A stretch of 64,000 nucleotides of DNA. It comes from Prauserella flavalba (GTDB lineage: Bacteria; Actinomycetota; Actinomycetes; Mycobacteriales; Pseudonocardiaceae). Shown in pieces: positions 23,569 through 32,278 of the stretch. Below the pieces are notes generated by a model. That model did no database searches. It was not told the origin of the DNA and was given only the letters and a program-made list of their open reading frames with translations. The DNA lies in assembly GCF_003202235.1 (NCBI RefSeq), contig NZ_MASU01000005.1, positions 496,001-560,000 on the forward strand. Direction: 5' to 3'. The translations under genes were made by a program, and so were the position numbers. The number at the start of each line of letters is the position of its first letter. Within the stretch, counting starts at the first letter, position 1.

Positions 23569-24759
23569 ATGGCCGCCACCTCGTTGCTGGAGCTGACCGC
23601 CGACGCGACGTTGCCCGAGGACGGGTTCGCCGGGACGCTGCTCGGCCGGGCGTGGAACCCGGCCGCGGGCGGACCGTCGCCGGTCGCCGTCCGCGCCGGC
23701 GGGGTCGTAGACGTGTCTCACCGGTTCGCCACGGTCGCCGACCTCGCGGAGACCGCCGACCCCGCGAGTGCGCTCGCCGAGACCGACGGCGAGCGGCTCG
23801 GCGACCTCGGCGAGCTGCTCGCCAACACGGTCGCCCATCCCGGCGACCCGGCGAGAGCGCGGCTGCTCGCGCCCGTCGACGTGCAGCCGGTGAAGGCCGC
23901 GGGCGTGACGTTCGTGATCTCGATGCTGGAACGGCTGATCGAGGAACGCGCGCTCGGCGATCCGGGTGCGGCGGCAGACATCCGGCGCGAGATCGGCGAG
24001 CTCGTCGGCTCCGACTTCTCGCGGCTGCGGCCCGGCTCCGCCGAGGCGGCTGAGCTCAAGCGGCTGCTCGTGGAGCGCGGGGAGTGGAGCCAGTACCTGG
24101 AGGTGGGAATCGGGCCGGACGCCGAGATCTTCACCAAGGCGCTGCCGCTGTCCTCGCTCGGCACCGGCAGCAGCGCCGGGGTGCTGCGCACGTCGGAGTG
24201 GAACAACCCGGAGCCCGAGATCGCGCTGCTCGTCAGCTCCGCGGGCCGGATCGTCGGCGCGACCCTCGGCGACGACGTGAACCTGCGCGACTACGAGGGC
24301 CGCTCCGCGCTGCTGCTGCCGAAGGCGAAGGACAACAACGCCTCGTGCGTGCTCGGCCCCTTCGTGCGGCTCTTCGACGGCACGTTCGGCCTCGACGACG
24401 TCCGCACCACCACGGTCACCCTGGAGGTGACCGGGCGCGACGGCTTCACGCTCACCGGTTCGTCGGCGCACAGCGAGATCAGCAGGGACCCGGCCGACCT
24501 GGTCGCCCAGCTGATCGGCCCGCAGCACCAGTACCCGGACGGCGTGGTGCTCATGCTGGGCACGATGTTCGCGCCCGTGGCCGACCGCGACGAGCCCGGC
24601 GGCGGGTTCACGCACCGGGAGGGCGACCTCGTGCGCATCTCGGCGCCCCAGCTCGGCACGCTCACCCACGAGGTCCGCTTCTGCGACGACTGTCCACCGT
24701 GGACCTACGGCGTCACGGCGCTGATGCGCAACCTCGCCGCGCGGGGCCTGCTCACCTGA
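23569..24759 (+). CDS. Fumarylacetoacetate hydrolase-family protein
   Basis: 396-residue protein of the FAH superfamily, whose members hydrolyse C-C bonds, decarboxylate or dehydrate keto-acids with a bound divalent metal. Metal-site acids are in SEWNNPEPEIALLV and GDDVNLRDYEGR. Other features are the LLPKAKDNNASCVLGPFV stretch and the C-terminal FTHREGDLVRISAPQLGTL. The long form with an N-terminal domain resembles FAH proteins found beside sugar-acid genes (dehydratases acting on keto-deoxy-sugar acids). The ATG 23569 was taken as start; a GTG at 23536 is possible. It stands between two catabolic loci and could serve either. Confidence 0.85.
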   Translation: MAATSLLELTADATLPEDGFAGTLLGRAWNPAAGGPSPVAVRAGGVVDVSHRFATVADLAETADPASALAETDGERLGDLGELLANTVAHPGDPARARLLAPVDVQPVKAAGVTFVISMLERLIEERALGDPGAAADIRREIGELVGSDFSRLRPGSAEAAELKRLLVERGEWSQYLEVGIGPDAEIFTKALPLSSLGTGSSAGVLRTSEWNNPEPEIALLVSSAGRIVGATLGDDVNLRDYEGRSALLLPKAKDNNASCVLGPFVRLFDGTFGLDDVRTTTVTLEVTGRDGFTLTGSSAHSEISRDPADLVAQLIGPQHQYPDGVVLMLGTMFAPVADRDEPGGGFTHREGDLVRISAPQLGTLTHEVRFCDDCPPWTYGVTALMRNLAARGLLT

Positions 24760-24782
24760 ACAGTGCCCCGTGCGGCGGAAGG

Positions 24783-25775
24783 TCAGCGGTCCAGCTCGGC
24801 GAGCACCTTCGCCACCACGGTGTCGGTGGCGAGGCCGTAGCGCTCGTGCAGGGTCGGCAGCGCGCCCGCGTCGAGGAACTCGTCCGGCAGCGCGATCGGC
24901 ACCACGCGCTTGCCGAGGCCACGGGAGACCACGGCGGAGGCGACCGTCTCGAAAAGGCCGCCCACGACGGTGTGGTTCTCCAGCGTCACCACGAGCCGGT
25001 CGCTGTCCACCTCGGCCAGCACCGTCTCGGCGTCGAACGGCTTGATGGTGGGGGTGTGCACAACGGCGACGTCCACCTTGTGCTTCGCCAGCTCCTCGGC
25101 CGCCTGCAGGGCGCGCATCGTCATCAGTCCACTGGAGACGAACACGACGTCGGTGCCGCCGCGCAGCACGGCGGCCTTGCCGAGCCGGAAGGTGTAGTCG
25201 TACTCGTCGAGCACCGTCGGCACCTTGCCCCGCAGCAGCCGCAGGTACGTCGGCCCCTCGGCCTCGGCCAGCTGCGGCACCGCCTGCTCGATGTCCACCG
25301 AGTCGCACGGGTCGACGATCGTGAGGTTCGGCATGCCCCGGAAGATCGCGACGTCCTCGGTCGCCTGGTGGCTCGGTCCGTAGCCGGTGGTGAGCCCCGG
25401 CAGGCCGCCGACGATGTTGACGTTGAGCTTCGGCTCGGCGATGTCGAGGCACAGGAAGTCGTACGCGCGCCGGGCGGCGAACACGCTGTAGGTGGAGGCG
25501 AACGGCACGAGGCCCACCTCCGCCATGCCGGCGGCGGCGCCGAACAGCAGCTGTTCCGCCATGCCCATCTGGAAGAACCGCTCGGGGTGGGCCTGCGCGA
25601 ACACGTGCATGTCGGTGTACTTGCCGAGGTCGGCGGTGAGGCCGACGATCCGGTCGTCACGCTCGGCGAGGGCTGCCAGCGCGTGCCCGAACGGGGCGCT
25701 CGCGGTGCGCTGGCCGGGGTCGGCGAACGACGCGATCATCGCCGAGGTGGTGAGGCGCTTGGTGGCGGTGGTCAT
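24783..25775 (-). CDS. Split transketolase, C-terminal subunit
   Basis: 330 residues covering the pyrimidine-binding and C-terminal domains of transketolase. GLTADLGKYTDMHVFAQAHPERFFQMGMAEQLLFGAAAGMA carries the conserved glutamate that activates thiamine diphosphate, and TVVGGLFETVASAVVSRGL is the usual C-terminal motif. It forms a pair with the N-terminal subunit, whose stop it overlaps (ATGA). Such split pairs include transketolases dedicated to unusual sugars (for example apulose 4-phosphate), so this pair is probably catabolic rather than the housekeeping enzyme. Confidence 0.92.
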   Translation of the reverse strand: MTTATKRLTTSAMIASFADPGQRTASAPFGHALAALAERDDRIVGLTADLGKYTDMHVFAQAHPERFFQMGMAEQLLFGAAAGMAEVGLVPFASTYSVFAARRAYDFLCLDIAEPKLNVNIVGGLPGLTTGYGPSHQATEDVAIFRGMPNLTIVDPCDSVDIEQAVPQLAEAEGPTYLRLLRGKVPTVLDEYDYTFRLGKAAVLRGGTDVVFVSSGLMTMRALQAAEELAKHKVDVAVVHTPTIKPFDAETVLAEVDSDRLVVTLENHTVVGGLFETVASAVVSRGLGKRVVPIALPDEFLDAGALPTLHERYGLATDTVVAKVLAELDR

Positions 25776-26620
25776 CGTGCTCCTTCGTGTCCCTCGGTCA
25801 GCTGGTCGCGGCACAGCTGCCACTCGTCCTCGTCGATGCGCATGAAATGCGCCTTCTCCCTGGTCTCCAGCAGCGGCACGCCACGGCCGATCCTGGTGTC
25901 GCACAGGATCACCGACGGCTGTCCCACCGGCCGCGCCCGCTCGGCGGCGGCGTCGAAGGCGGCCAGCAGTGCGTCGATGTCGTTGCCGTCGACCCGCTGC
26001 GTGAACCAGCCCGCCGCCTCCCATTTCTCCTCGGCGGGCTCGATGCCGAGCACGCCCTTGGTGGGGCCGTCGGCCTGCAGCGCGTTCATGTCGACCATGG
26101 CGGTGAGCAGGCCCAGCTGGTGGTGGGCGGCGCCCATCGCGGCCTCCCACGTCGAACCCTCGTCGAGCTCGCCGTCGGAGAGGAAGTTGAAGACGCGCTG
26201 GTGCCTGCCCTTGAGGCGCAGGCCGAGCGCCATGCCGACGGCGACGGTCAGCCCGTGACCGAGCGAGCCGCCGGAGATCTCCATGCCGGGCGTGTAGGAG
26301 GCCATGCCCGACATCGGCAGCCGGGAGCCGTCGGAGCCGTAGGTCTCCAGCTCGCTCACCGGCACCGTGCCGGCCTCGGCGAGGGCGGCGTACAGCGCGA
26401 TCGCGTAGTGCCCGGTGGAGAGCAGGAACCGGTCGCGGTCGGGCCAGTGTGGGTCGTCGGCACGGAAGCGCAGCTGGTCCGCGTAGGTCACGGCGAGCAG
26501 GTCGGCGACGCCGAGCGCCTGCCCGACGTAGCCCTGTCCCTGCACCTCGCCCATGTCGAGGATGTGGTGGCGCATGCGGTATGCCGCGTCCCGCACCTTT
26601 TCGGCCCTGGTGGTGGTCAT
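25772..26620 (-). CDS. Split transketolase, N-terminal subunit
   Basis: 282 residues covering the thiamine diphosphate-binding domain. The ThDP motif begins GDGELDEG-like (LSDGELDEGSTWEAAMGAAHHQLGLLTAMVDMN), with the glycine-aspartate opening replaced by SDG as in other split subunits, and SGGSLGHGLTVAVGMALGLRL precedes it. LSTGHYAIALYAALAEAG fits the substrate channel region. The ATG 26620 follows AAAGGA by twelve bases. Upstream is the MFS transporter and downstream the C-terminal subunit, so they form one operon of transport and conversion. Confidence 0.92.
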   Translation of the reverse strand: MTTTRAEKVRDAAYRMRHHILDMGEVQGQGYVGQALGVADLLAVTYADQLRFRADDPHWPDRDRFLLSTGHYAIALYAALAEAGTVPVSELETYGSDGSRLPMSGMASYTPGMEISGGSLGHGLTVAVGMALGLRLKGRHQRVFNFLSDGELDEGSTWEAAMGAAHHQLGLLTAMVDMNALQADGPTKGVLGIEPAEEKWEAAGWFTQRVDGNDIDALLAAFDAAAERARPVGQPSVILCDTRIGRGVPLLETREKAHFMRIDEDEWQLCRDQLTEGHEGAR

Positions 26621-26637
26621 GATGGCGGTTGTTCCTT

Positions 26638-27954
26638 TCAGCTCACGGCCGCGGCGGGCCTGCCGGCGTCCTTGGCGGTGGCGCCGGTCTTGACCGGCGC
26701 GGTTTCCTGGGTGAACGCGGCGGCGACGGTGGAGACGACGCCCAGCAGGACGAACAGGAGTGCCGGACCGGTCCAGCCGATCCAGCCGTACAGCGCCGTC
26801 GCGAGGAACGGCAGCAGCCCGGCGACCATCGAGGCGCCGTTGTAGCCCAGCGAGATGCCCGACGAGCGCACGTCGCGCGGGAACTGCTCGGAGAACCACG
26901 ACGACTCCACGGCGAAGATCGGGTCGTGCGAGAACAGCAGGCCGAGCGCGACGGCGACGATCACCATGATCAGCGCGCCGGTGTTGACCATCAGGAACAT
27001 CGGGATGCCGAACGCGATCGTGAACAGCGAGCCGATGAGGAACACCGGTTTGCGGCCGATCCGGTCGGACAGGGCGCCGAACAGCAGGTGGCTGCCGAGG
27101 CCGAGCGCGGAGCCGACCATCGTGCCGATCAGCACGCTCTCCTTGTCGGTGAGGGAGGCCAGCACCACGTACGACAGCAGGAAGCTCGTGGTGACGTAGT
27201 AGCCGCCGGTCTCGGCCAGGCGCAGCGCCATGATGCGCACGATGACCCGCCAGTCGCGCCGGATGACGTCGAGCGCGGGGGCCTTGCGGATCTCCTTGCG
27301 CTCCTTCATCTCGGTGAACTCGGGCGACTCGGAGATCCGCATCCGGATGAACATGCCCGCCGCGATCATCACCACCGAGAGCAGGAACGGCATCCGCCAC
27401 ACCCAGTCGCCCTCGAACAGCGCCTCGGAGAGCAGGAACGCGCCGTTGGCGAGCAGCAGGCCCGCCGGGATCCCGATCTGTGGCACGGCGCCGTAGAAGC
27501 CGCGCTTGCGTTCGGGGGAGTGCTCCACCGCCATCAGCACGGCGCCGCCCCATTCGGCACCGAAGCCGATGCCCTGGAGGATGCGCAGCAGGATCAGCAG
27601 AATGGGCGCGAGCACACCCACCTGTCCGTAGGTCGGCAGCACTCCGATGAGGACGGTGCCGATGCCCATGACGGTGAGCGACCACAGCAGGACCTTCTTG
27701 CGGCCGAGCCGGTCGCCGTAGTGCCCGGCGAGGTAGCCGCCGAGCGGGCGGAAGAAGAAGCCGACGGCGAGCGTGGCGAACGAGGCCAGCACGCCGACGA
27801 GGTCGTTGCCGGAGTGGAAGAACACGCTGCCGAAGTAGGCGGCCGACGCGGTGCCGTAGATGAAGAAGTCGTAGCTCTCCACGGCGGTGCCGATCATCGA
27901 GGCGACCGACACCTTGGCCGGGTTGTCCTTGCGGGAATCGGGGACGGAGGACAT
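26638..27954 (-). CDS. MFS transporter, metabolite:H+ symporter type
   Basis: 438-residue major facilitator with 12 predicted helices. It belongs to the MHS group (ShiA/KgtP/ProP-like): GTAVESYDFFIYGTASAAYFGSVFF at the start, the loop GHYGDRLGRKKVLLWSL after helix 2, RILQGIGFGAEWGGAVLM in helix 4 and ALSDRIGRKPVF in the second half. MHS transporters import organic acids and related compounds with protons. The stop is followed by 17 bases before the transketolase start. It presumably brings in the substrate for this operon. Confidence 0.92.
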   Translation of the reverse strand: MSSVPDSRKDNPAKVSVASMIGTAVESYDFFIYGTASAAYFGSVFFHSGNDLVGVLASFATLAVGFFFRPLGGYLAGHYGDRLGRKKVLLWSLTVMGIGTVLIGVLPTYGQVGVLAPILLILLRILQGIGFGAEWGGAVLMAVEHSPERKRGFYGAVPQIGIPAGLLLANGAFLLSEALFEGDWVWRMPFLLSVVMIAAGMFIRMRISESPEFTEMKERKEIRKAPALDVIRRDWRVIVRIMALRLAETGGYYVTTSFLLSYVVLASLTDKESVLIGTMVGSALGLGSHLLFGALSDRIGRKPVFLIGSLFTIAFGIPMFLMVNTGALIMVIVAVALGLLFSHDPIFAVESSWFSEQFPRDVRSSGISLGYNGASMVAGLLPFLATALYGWIGWTGPALLFVLLGVVSTVAAAFTQETAPVKTGATAKDAGRPAAAVS

Positions 27955-27965
27955 GACGGCTCCCT

Positions 27966-28832
27966 CTACTCGGTCTCGGTGTAGGTCTCGATGACGCGCG
28001 AGTCGTCCCGCTGGACGAGCCCGGCGGCGGCAGCGCGGTCGTAGCGTTCCCTGGCGACGTCGAGCAGCGGCGTGTCCGCGCCCGCGCCGCGGGCCGCCGA
28101 GGCGACCAGGTCGCTGTCCTTGACGAAGATCCCGATCGTGCTGGTGACCTCCACGTCGGTGCCCTGGAGCATGCGCGGGCCGCGGTCGGACAGCATCCAT
28201 GAGCCCGCCGCGCCCTGTTCCACGAGCGAGAGCACCCGCTCGCGGTCGAGGCCGAGCCTGCCGGCGAGCGCCAGCGCCTCGGCGGCCGCGACGATGTGGA
28301 CCGAGCACAGGTGCTGGTTGACGACCTTGATGGCCTGCCCGTCGCCGATCGCGGTGCCCACCTCGCGCACGGTGCCGAAGCGGTCCAGCACCGGTCGCGC
28401 GGCCGCGATCTCCTCCGCGGGGCCGGAGGCGAAGAGCGTGAGCTCGCCGGTGCGGGCGCGGGCGACCCCGCCGGTGACCGGGACGTCGAGCACGCGGGCG
28501 CCCGCCGCGGTGAGCCGGGTGGCCTGCTCCCGCACGGAGTCGGGGCCGACGGTGCTCATGATGATCCAGCGCTGGCCGGCCACGTCACCGGTCAGCGCCT
28601 CGTCGACGAGTGCCGCCAGCTGAGCCGGCGTCGCCACCATCACGACGACGAACTCCGAGCGCGGAGCCTCGGTGAAGGCCGCGACGGCGGGGATTCCGTT
28701 GGCCGAGGCCCATTCCCTGGCCTGTGGCGCGGGGTCGACGGCGACGACGGCGTGCCCGGCGGCGGCCACGCGGCTCACCATCGGCCTGCCGATCGCGCCC
28801 GCGCCGACGAACACGACGGCGGATTCGCTCAT
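27966..28832 (-). CDS. 3-hydroxyisobutyrate dehydrogenase-family oxidoreductase
   Basis: 288-residue beta-hydroxyacid dehydrogenase. N-terminal NAD(P) motif VGAGAIGRPMVSRVAAAGHAV, substrate-binding DVPVTGGVARARTGELTLFASG, and the catalytic lysine in IKVVNQHLCSVHIVAAAEALAL. It overlaps none of its neighbours but lies 11 bases before the MFS gene on the same strand. Related enzymes oxidise hydroxy-acids such as L-threonate, glycerate or tartronate semialdehyde; which one is used here is unknown. It is the first enzyme gene downstream of the GntR gene. Confidence 0.88.
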   Translation of the reverse strand: MSESAVVFVGAGAIGRPMVSRVAAAGHAVVAVDPAPQAREWASANGIPAVAAFTEAPRSEFVVVMVATPAQLAALVDEALTGDVAGQRWIIMSTVGPDSVREQATRLTAAGARVLDVPVTGGVARARTGELTLFASGPAEEIAAARPVLDRFGTVREVGTAIGDGQAIKVVNQHLCSVHIVAAAEALALAGRLGLDRERVLSLVEQGAAGSWMLSDRGPRMLQGTDVEVTSTIGIFVKDSDLVASAARGAGADTPLLDVARERYDRAAAAGLVQRDDSRVIETYTETE

Positions 28833-28918
28833 GGAGGTTCTCCTGTTTCTGGGTAGGGGGTAGCCACACCCGCGCTCGATGCCGCTGAGCGGGGCGTTGG
28901 GGGAGCGGGGTCGCAGGG

Positions 28919-29617
28919 TCAGCCGGTGCCGGTGAGCGACGACCAGACGTCGAAGTGGCGGCGCATCGCGGTGCGGGCGCCCTCGCCGTCACGTTCGCCG
29001 ACGGCCTCGACGATTCCGTAGTGGACGGTGTCGATGACGCGGGTCTTGCCCTCGGCGAGCGGTTCCCGTTCCACGGCGGCGCGGCGCCGGTCGATCACCT
29101 CGGTGCGCAGTACGTGGCTCAGGCCGTCGTGCAGGAGGCTGAAGATCGGGTTGTCGACGATGTGGAAGAGGCGGCGGTGGAACTCGAGATCGGCTTCGAG
29201 TGCCCGCTCGTCGTCGCCCTCGCTGCTGGCCCGGACCATGTCGTCGACGAGGCCGCGCAGGTCGTCGACGTCGTCGGCGGTGGCGAGGCGGGCGGAGGCC
29301 TCGGCGACGGAGATCTCCAGCATCTCGCGGGCGGAGCGGAACTGCTTGCCGCTCAGGTGGCCGAGCTGGCTGGAGAGGTCGAAGTAGAGCTGGAAGAAGG
29401 CCGCGTCGGGAGCGCCGAGGTAGGAGCCCCGGCCCTGCGTGCGATCGAGGAAGCCGAGCAGCTCCAGCATCGACAGCTGTTCGCGCAGCGTTCCCCTGCT
29501 GACCTCCAGTGAGGTCACGAGCTCCCGCTCCGTGGGCAGGCGGAGCCGGCCGGTCTCGGGCTCGGGGGTCGCCTGCTCGGCGAGGCTGCGGACCAGGTAG
29601 GAGAGGTCCACGCCCAT
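28919..29617 (-). CDS. GntR-family (FCD) regulator of the transketolase operon
   Basis: 232-residue regulator. Winged helix near residues 15-70 (LPTERELVTSLEVSRGTLREQLSMLELLGFLDRTQGRGSYLG), then an FCD domain (EADLEFHRRLFHIVDNPIFSLL). The ATG 29617 follows GGAGGT by six bases. It stands at the head of the oxidoreductase/MFS/transketolase genes on the same strand. Two TTGGTT..AACC repeats directly upstream (29640-29705) fit autoregulation of the whole block. Confidence 0.88.
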   Translation of the reverse strand: MGVDLSYLVRSLAEQATPEPETGRLRLPTERELVTSLEVSRGTLREQLSMLELLGFLDRTQGRGSYLGAPDAAFFQLYFDLSSQLGHLSGKQFRSAREMLEISVAEASARLATADDVDDLRGLVDDMVRASSEGDDERALEADLEFHRRLFHIVDNPIFSLLHDGLSHVLRTEVIDRRRAAVEREPLAEGKTRVIDTVHYGIVEAVGERDGEGARTAMRRHFDVWSSLTGTG

Positions 29618-29639
29618 GCACCCACCTCCATGTAGGGCT

Positions 29640-29705
29640 TTGGTTTAACCAATGCGGCCACATTAGGGGCGGGTTACCAGCATGTCAAGACATTGGTTAA
29701 ACCTA
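29640..29705. promoter_or_regulatory. Twin GntR operators upstream of the regulator
   Basis: Site 1, TTGGTTTAACCAA, at 29640-29652; site 2, TTGGTTAAACCTA, at 29693-29705. Both have the TGGT-Nx-ACC form of FadR/PdhR-type GntR sites. The 53-bp distance between them is near five helical turns, allowing co-operative binding. Confidence 0.78.
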
Positions 29706-29718
29706 TCTTGGAAGTGGG

Positions 29719-29750
29719 GGGTCTCCCGGGCGATGGGGCCCGGGAGACCC
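29719..29750 (-). terminator. Strong hairpin, probable terminator
   Basis: Perfect 13-bp stem GGGTCTCCCGGGC / GCCCGGGAGACCC with a six-base loop, nine bases beyond the stop of the amphi-Trp gene. The U-tract is missing, as is common in actinomycetes. Confidence 0.7.
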
Positions 29751-29759
29751 GTCACCAGC

Positions 29760-30020
29760 TCAGACGACCGGCTGCTCGTCGTCCTCGTCGGCGCTGTCCC
29801 CGTCGAGCTTCCACGTGAGCTGGAACTCGATCTCCTCCTCGCCGTCGCTCCGCTCGTGCTCGATGGAGAACTCGGCACGCGCGGGCACACGGATCCGCTC
29901 ACCGGCGACCTGGATCCGGAACGGCGTCTCGGTCTCCAGCGCGTCGGCGAGCCGGCGCAGTTTCGCGACCACCTCGCCCGTGGAGTAGAAGCGTTCGATG
30001 TCACGTTCGGCGTCGGCCAC
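29760..30020 (-). CDS. Amphi-Trp domain-containing protein
   Basis: Small acidic protein of 86 residues with the amphi-Trp layout: an N-terminal helix (DIERFYSTGEVVAKLRRLADALE), a beta segment (FRIQVAGERIRVPARAEFSIEHERSD), then EEIEFQLTWKLD with the single conserved tryptophan. The function of the family is unknown. GTG 30020 is chosen because GGAGGG precedes it by five bases; the longer frame has no ribosome-binding site. The tail is Asp/Glu rich. A strong hairpin follows the gene, so it is probably a single transcript. Confidence 0.8.
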   Translation of the reverse strand: MADAERDIERFYSTGEVVAKLRRLADALETETPFRIQVAGERIRVPARAEFSIEHERSDGEEEIEFQLTWKLDGDSADEDDEQPVV

Positions 30021-30106
30021 GGTGACCCTCCGATTCTGGGCATTTCGCCTACATCTGGCTGACCCGCGCATTCAATCGGTGCGCCGTCACCACGCGTGCA
30101 CCGGGG

Positions 30107-30751
30107 TCAGCGCAGGCGGGCCAGCAGCGTGCTCGCTCCGGGACCGGACAGTTCGCCGTCGGCCACGGGCCTGCCGGTGAGCACGAGCAGCAGCGACTCG
30201 GCACTCGCCCGCACCTCGGGGCCCTCGCCGTGCGACCACGGGAGGTCCGAGGTCACCAGCCGCAGTCCGCGGATCGCCGTGCGCGCGTGGCCGCCGATCG
30301 TGATCGTGAGCGGCCACCGCATCGTGGTGAAGAGGTCCGCCACGATGGGGAACGCCGCCGGGTCGAGTGGCGTGGTCCGGCCCAGCGGGCGGCGGATGTC
30401 GAGTGCGTGCACGACGGCGTCGGCGAGTGCGGCCACCTCAGGGGTCCCCGGCGGCCGTGCGCCGCTGGCCGCGTTGGCCCGCAGCTGCGCCAGTATCGCG
30501 TCCCGGCCCCGTTCCGCCCAGCGCCGCGCCGCGTCGGCGCTGAGCCGGTTGACCCTGAACCCACTGCGCACGAGCAGCCTCAGCAGCTGCGGCGGCCGCT
30601 GCGCTGGCGCCCAGGCCAGGTGCGCGGCGACGTCACGGACCGTCCACCCGGCACACAGCGACGGCACCGCCCAGTCGTCCGGTGCCAGGCCCTCGAGGAA
30701 GTCCGCGAGGTTCAGTCGCTGCGCCCGCACCAGCGCGGCCAGCTCGCCCAT
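30107..30751 (-). CDS. Maleylpyruvate isomerase-family (DinB-like) protein
   Basis: 214-residue protein of the mycothiol-dependent maleylpyruvate isomerase/DinB superfamily. It has the helical-bundle opening LAALVRAQRLNLADFLEGLAPDDWAVPSLCAGWTVRDVAAHLAW; the histidine of DVAAHLAW and the later histidine in ALADAVVHALDIRRPLG are the expected metal ligands. Mycothiol is the actinomycete thiol, in keeping with the host. The reaction of this member is not known. It is divergent from the OsmC-like gene with 87 bases between. Confidence 0.82.
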   Translation of the reverse strand: MGELAALVRAQRLNLADFLEGLAPDDWAVPSLCAGWTVRDVAAHLAWAPAQRPPQLLRLLVRSGFRVNRLSADAARRWAERGRDAILAQLRANAASGARPPGTPEVAALADAVVHALDIRRPLGRTTPLDPAAFPIVADLFTTMRWPLTITIGGHARTAIRGLRLVTSDLPWSHGEGPEVRASAESLLLVLTGRPVADGELSGPGASTLLARLR

Positions 30752-30838
30752 CGCCGGAGTATCGCACCGCCCGGCCCTTGTGAACAGGCACGACCGGGAT
30801 GACACTGGACGTCCGAGAGCCGGCCGCGACCGTCCACA

Positions 30839-31390
30839 GTGACCGCAGGCGCCCGCGTGATCCGGCTGCGTGGCCGCGAGTGTGACCGGGAGGCCGCCGT
30901 GCTGAGTGTCGTTCTCGAGGAGCACCTGGCCAAGCTCGCGGCGGACCCGGCCTCGGCCGCGTCCGAACCGGCGGTCACCGCCACCGCGGCGCCCGGGGAG
31001 CAGCGCGTGCGGGTGGAGGGCAGCCCGTTCGCGTGGTATGCGGACCTGCCGAGAGCGGTGGGCGGAGGCAACTGCGCGCCCAGTCCCACGCTGTACCTGC
31101 TCGGCGCCCTCGCCGCGGGCGCCGTCGCGTTCCTCCGTGACGTCCTCGCACCGCAGTGCGGAGTCCGGCTGGACGACGTGACGGCCGTGGCCCGGTGCGG
31201 GCAGGACCTGCGCGGCCTCGCCGGGATGGCGGGCACCGAGCCCAGGCTCGCGGGGCTGTCCCTCGACATCCGCCTCGACTCGCCCGACCCGGAGCACCGG
31301 CTGGAGACACTGCGGCGCGCGTGGGCCGACCGGTGCCCGGTCTACCTCGCACTGTCCGAACCGGTCGCCGTCACGGTCACGTGGTCATGA
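30839..31390 (+). CDS. OsmC-like family protein
   Basis: 183 residues of the OsmC/Ohr fold: GGGNCAPSPTLYLLGALAAGAVAFLRDVLA is the central helix with the PSP turn, preceded by a beta-rich part (VRVEGSPFAWYADLPRA) and followed by a second helix region. Ohr/OsmC enzymes reduce organic peroxides using two cysteines; here the cysteines in GGGNCAPS and AVARCGQDL are candidates, but the spacing differs from the classical pair, so peroxidase activity is not certain. The GTG 30839 start is tentative. Its stop overlaps the hydrolase ATG. Confidence 0.75.
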   Translation: MTAGARVIRLRGRECDREAAVLSVVLEEHLAKLAADPASAASEPAVTATAAPGEQRVRVEGSPFAWYADLPRAVGGGNCAPSPTLYLLGALAAGAVAFLRDVLAPQCGVRLDDVTAVARCGQDLRGLAGMAGTEPRLAGLSLDIRLDSPDPEHRLETLRRAWADRCPVYLALSEPVAVTVTWS

Positions 31391-32190
31391 GCGCACCGCC
31401 CGCCGCGCACCGGGCCACGCTCGCCACCGGCGTCACCCTCGCGTTCGCGGAGCAGGGCGAGCCCTCCGGCGTGCCCGTGGTGCTGCTGCCGGGCTACGCC
31501 GACTCCCACCGCTTCTTCGAGCCCCTGCTGCCGCACCTGCCGCCCGCGCTGCACGTGTACGCGGTGACCCCGCGCGGGCACGGCGACTCCACCAAGCCCG
31601 AGCACGGCTACGCGCTCGCCGACCTCGCCGCCGACGTCCCCGCGTTCCTCGACGCCGTGGGCCTCGAGCGTGCCGTGCTGCTCGGGCACTCCAGCGGCGG
31701 CCTCGTCGCCCAGCGCTGCGCGATCGACCGGCCCGGCCGGGTGCTGGGGCTCGTGCTCGCGGGGTCGCCGCGCGGGCTGCACGGTCTGCGGCCGCCGTTC
31801 GCCGCCACGGTCGAGCGCATGTCCGACCCGGTGGGCCAGGACCTCGCCAGGGAGGTGCTGGGCACGATCCCGGTGACGGCCGCACTGCCGGAGTCTTTCG
31901 TCCAGGAGATGCTGGCCGAGAACGCCAAGCTGCCCGCACGCGTGTGGCGCGCCGTGCTCGCCGGGCTGACCGAGGCCCGCCCGCCGACCGAGACCGGCGT
32001 GCTCACCGTGCCGCTGCTGGTGCTGTGGGGCGAGCGCGACGCCCTCCTCGGCCGCGAGGACCAGGAGCGGCTGGTCGCGGCCACGCCCGGCGCGCGGCTC
32101 GTCACCTACCCCGACGCGGGACACCTCCTCGCGTGGGACGCGCCCGCGGCGCTCGCCGCCGATGCGACGGCGTTCGCGCTGGGGCTGTGA
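31387..32190 (+). CDS. Alpha/beta-fold hydrolase
   Basis: 267-residue alpha/beta hydrolase. The nucleophile elbow is GHSSGG (serine in LLGHSSGGLVAQRCA), the oxyanion region is VVLLPGYADSHRFFEPL, the acid is the aspartate in WGERDALLGRED and the histidine is in YPDAGHLLAWDAP, so the triad is complete. Substrate unknown; it resembles haloperoxidase/epoxide-hydrolase-like enzymes. It is coupled to the OsmC-like gene by ATGA. Confidence 0.9.
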   Translation: MSAPPAAHRATLATGVTLAFAEQGEPSGVPVVLLPGYADSHRFFEPLLPHLPPALHVYAVTPRGHGDSTKPEHGYALADLAADVPAFLDAVGLERAVLLGHSSGGLVAQRCAIDRPGRVLGLVLAGSPRGLHGLRPPFAATVERMSDPVGQDLAREVLGTIPVTAALPESFVQEMLAENAKLPARVWRAVLAGLTEARPPTETGVLTVPLLVLWGERDALLGREDQERLVAATPGARLVTYPDAGHLLAWDAPAALAADATAFALGL

Positions 32191-32278
32191 CCGCCATTAC
32201 CCCACCCGGTGGCGACACGGTGAGGTCAGGGGATCACCGGAAGCCAACGCCGCCTTGCGTACCCTTGCCCGCGTGCGT

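Noticed and set aside
30839-31390. Organic hydroperoxide resistance protein Ohr
   Set aside because: General OsmC fold is visible, but the spacing of cysteines does not clearly match the Ohr catalytic pair.
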